Shown here piece by piece: positions 21,387 to 22,973 of a stretch of 22,973 nt of DNA. The translations under genes were made by a program, and so were the position numbers. How positions within the stretch are numbered: position 1 is the first letter of the stretch; every line of letters starts with the position of its first letter. Source of the DNA: Ruminococcus sp. CAG:382. GTDB taxonomy: Bacteria; Bacillota; Clostridia; Oscillospirales; CAG-382. Under the pieces are notes generated by a model. It was not told where the DNA came from and did not search any database. It was given only the letters and a program-made list of their open reading frames with translations. The stretch spans positions 3,673-26,645 of the forward strand of contig FR892242.1 in NCBI GenBank assembly GCA_000433115.1. The letters are read 5' to 3'.

Positions 21387-22415
21387 TTACGGCTCGGGCA
21401 TGACTTCGATATTCTTGTATCCGCCGTTTTGCATAGCGTATGCGTAGTTACGGAGCACAGCCACCCACGAATTGTAGCACTTCTGCTGGAGGTGGCAGCC
21501 GTTACCGCTGTTGGGGTCGGGGTCAATGCAGTAGCTGGTTTTAAGATAACCGTCAACCGTGAGCGGAGTCGTAACGTCGAGGAACGCGATATTGTTCGCG
21601 TTACAGTAATCGAGCATCAGGCTGTTGAGCTTATAGATGTTTTTATTGTTGAGGTTTTTGTAATTGAAGGTGTTGACCATATAGGTGTTGGAAAGCACGA
21701 CAATATTGATCCCGGGATTGACTTCTTTTATCTTGTCGAGCATTCTGACCATGTTGTCAAACGTATCCTCTGCGCAGGTTGCGTTGGGATGGAGACCGAG
21801 TTCGTTGAGCGCCATAAGACTGACATATGCCGTCTTTGCCCCCATTTTCTGAACTGCATCCCACACGTGCATGTATTCACCCTGATATTTTATCATATAC
21901 TGAGTCTGCGGATTGCTGTCGAATTCAAGCTTGGGCGAGTATGCGGATGCGGCAAGGAACTTGCATTTTCCGAGGAAGTCGGAATATGTGGCGCGTTTTG
22001 CGGAAACGTAGTTGTAAAAATGAACCATTATGGAGTTGCCGATGAATACGGAATCACGGAAATATTCATCAAGCGGGTCGTCCTTGATGGTGTAGCTGTC
22101 AAGGCTTGCGATGTTCTGATATGGATAATCCTCCGGCACCACATAAGTGGGTTCGCCTTCCGAAACGGGTTCGCTTGACGGTTCTTCGGAAGACTGATCG
22201 GTTGAAGGCTCTTCCGAGGAATCCTCATAGGAAACCGGCGGCTCGTCTTTTGAGCTTGCCGCAGGCTCCGAAACTCCGGCAGAGCCGCTAACGACCTGAC
22301 TGCCCGAATTTTCGCCCATACTTTCCGACGGACCGAGCGGTATTTCAACACAGGCGATTATTGAAAGGGAAACGATAACAAGCGACAGAATCAGTGCGAA
22401 TATCTTTATTTTCAC
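21387..22415 (-). CDS. SGNH/GDSL hydrolase-like lipoprotein
   Basis: 342 aa starting at GTG 22415, with GAGG 7 bp upstream. Signal peptide, then lipobox LSIIAC (Cys22). Residues ~28-95 form a Ser/Glu/Pro-rich low-complexity linker of the kind that spans the wall. The SGNH-like domain begins at DSVFIGNSIMVHF (~121-133), where Ser128 stands at the nucleophile position but the usual Asp of GDS is Asn. It continues through AYVSLMALNELGL (Asn block), IVVLSNTY and NGCHLQQKCYNSW (~305-317, His308). The usual D-x2-H pair appears as GNGCH, so the catalytic Asp is not obvious. It should act outside the membrane on acyl or acetyl groups of a surface polymer, or be a non-catalytic relative. First gene of the leftward operon with DUF4358. 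Confidence 0.8.
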   Translation of the reverse strand: MKIKIFALILSLVIVSLSIIACVEIPLGPSESMGENSGSQVVSGSAGVSEPAASSKDEPPVSYEDSSEEPSTDQSSEEPSSEPVSEGEPTYVVPEDYPYQNIASLDSYTIKDDPLDEYFRDSVFIGNSIMVHFYNYVSAKRATYSDFLGKCKFLAASAYSPKLEFDSNPQTQYMIKYQGEYMHVWDAVQKMGAKTAYVSLMALNELGLHPNATCAEDTFDNMVRMLDKIKEVNPGINIVVLSNTYMVNTFNYKNLNNKNIYKLNSLMLDYCNANNIAFLDVTTPLTVDGYLKTSYCIDPDPNSGNGCHLQQKCYNSWVAVLRNYAYAMQNGGYKNIEVMPEP

Positions 22416-22452
22416 GGTAATACCTCATAATTAACGATTATATCATATTCCG

Positions 22453-22481
22453 ATTATACCCCGAAAACTGCATTATGTCAA
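22453..22481 (-). promoter_or_regulatory. Perfect-consensus sigma-A promoter of the SGNH-DUF4358 operon
   Basis: On the - strand TTGACA (22476-22481), exactly 17 bp, TATAAT (22453-22458), with the start codon 38 bp downstream of the -10 box. Confidence 0.9.
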
Positions 22482-22521
22482 TAGGGAAATGATTAATAAT
22501 AGGAAAACACATAATGAATAC

Positions 22522-22566
22522 TTAAGGCACCACCGGAATTACGCGGTGATGCCTTAAAGCGTTTTT
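22522..22566 (+). terminator. Rightward hairpin with T tract before the gerA-type gene
   Basis: TTAAGGCA-(C)-CACCG, 8-nt loop, CGGTG-(A)-TGCCTTAA (22522-22557), then AGCGTTTTTC. It faces right, but no + strand gene precedes it in the window. It may be a leader attenuator for the gerA-type gene or a barrier between divergent units. Confidence 0.7.
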
Positions 22567-22617
22567 CAAAGACGAATATAACCGTGCGAAGCTGTCGATA
22601 ATCAGTCGGGTGATGAA

Positions 22618-22973
22618 ATGTTTGAAAATATGAATTCGTTCAGGCAGTCAATGCAAAGTATATTCGCCGACTGCCCCGATTATATCTGTCGCGAACTGTC
22701 GCTTTGCGGCGCGGACGCGGTTGTCCTGACGATACGTGAGCTTGCCGACAAAGAATACATTGCCGATAGTGTGATACGTCCCATGCTTGAAAAAAACGAC
22801 TGGAGCGGTTTCCGCGGAGATTTCTGCGCCGTACTGCGCTCGTCGAAAATAGCTGAGGGCGGCAATGCCGATGACATCGCTTCCGCTCTGATCTCGGGCA
22901 GCGCGGTTGTCTCAGTCATGACGGACAGGCTGTATTTCGCCGTTATTTTCGCCGACAGCCATTTTCGGCGGAA
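22618..22973 (+). CDS. GerA-family spore germinant receptor A subunit, N-terminal part
   Basis: The frame opens at 22582 after a TAA and runs off the window end without a stop: 118 codons from ATG 22618. The ribosome site is weak (CGGGTGA, about 6 bp upstream). The peptide MFENMNSFRQSMQSIFADCP, then DYICRELSLCGADAVVLTI, then LADKEYIADSVIRPMLEKND and ALISGSAVVSVMTDRLYFAV follows the GerAA N-terminal layout: cytoplasmic domain 1 with the xD-hydrophobic-x-R-x-L start, L-D-K-x-I-x3-V-hydrophobic-P and the L-x-G-x-hydrophobic strand. GerA-type receptors sit in the inner spore membrane and respond to nutrients. The transmembrane half lies outside the window. This is strong evidence of an endospore-forming host. 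Confidence 0.8.
   Translation, partial: MFENMNSFRQSMQSIFADCPDYICRELSLCGADAVVLTIRELADKEYIADSVIRPMLEKNDWSGFRGDFCAVLRSSKIAEGGNADDIASALISGSAVVSVMTDRLYFAVIFADSHFRR

Noticed and set aside
21009..22178. 389-aa + strand frame opposite DUF4358 and SGNH genes
   Set aside because: It spans two well-supported lipoprotein genes and their junction in antisense, with no start signals and a His/Val/Gly-rich composition typical of shadows.

Overview
The window looks like chromosome of a low-to-medium G+C, spore-forming Bacillota, most likely Clostridia (Oscillospiraceae or Lachnospiraceae type). Evidence is a truncated SpoVT/AbrB-type regulator, the start of a GerA-family spore germinant receptor gene at the right edge, strong Shine-Dalgarno sites, perfect sigma-A promoters, and DUF4358/SGNH lipoproteins typical of Clostridia. 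The standard code fits every gene.

Region 1 (1-13004, + strand) is a surface-polysaccharide locus. It holds the end of a GT-B glycosyltransferase, a Wzy-like polymerase, a Wzx-like flippase, a polysaccharide pyruvyl transferase paired with a ferredoxin/F420-hydrogenase-beta-like protein, UDP-GlcNAc 2-epimerase (mnaA), a GHMP sugar kinase whose sugar-binding motif looks like galacturonokinase, a membrane-anchored orphan, a sugar-phosphate nucleotidyltransferase, a UDP-glucuronate 4-epimerase, UDP-glucose 6-dehydrogenase (ugd) and an NTP_transf_5 protein. Together these predict a Wzx/Wzy-type acidic, possibly pyruvylated polymer. It could get uronic acid both de novo (Ugd plus 4-epimerase) and by salvage (kinase plus nucleotidyltransferase). 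Genes 318-5723 are visibly more A+T rich than mnaA onward, as expected for a swappable serotype cassette beside precursor genes. A DUF4145 zinc-ribbon gene (13020-13673) follows.

Region 2 (about 13.7-19.1 kb) is accessory DNA full of relics. It contains a possible MITE-like element with an encoded 45-aa ORF, truncated AlbA_2-type and IS3-type genes, and an XRE regulator with two membrane helices and a perfect inverted repeat around its -10 box. The main intact unit is a leftward defence operon: an AAA ATPase (RloA/AbiLi-like), an RloB/AbiLii-like TOPRIM-type protein and a small winged-helix gene. It has a perfect-consensus promoter, a flanking inverted repeat and a bidirectional terminator. 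Beyond it lie relics of an ICE protein, an AbrB regulator and an IS30-like transposase, plus a repeated palindrome.

Region 3 (19.1-22973) is backbone. On the - strand, from right to left, are an SGNH-like lipoprotein, a DUF4358 lipoprotein and a catalytically degenerate M23 protein split by an exact 23-bp tandem duplication. On the + strand, diverging from them, is the start of a gerA-type gene running off the window.
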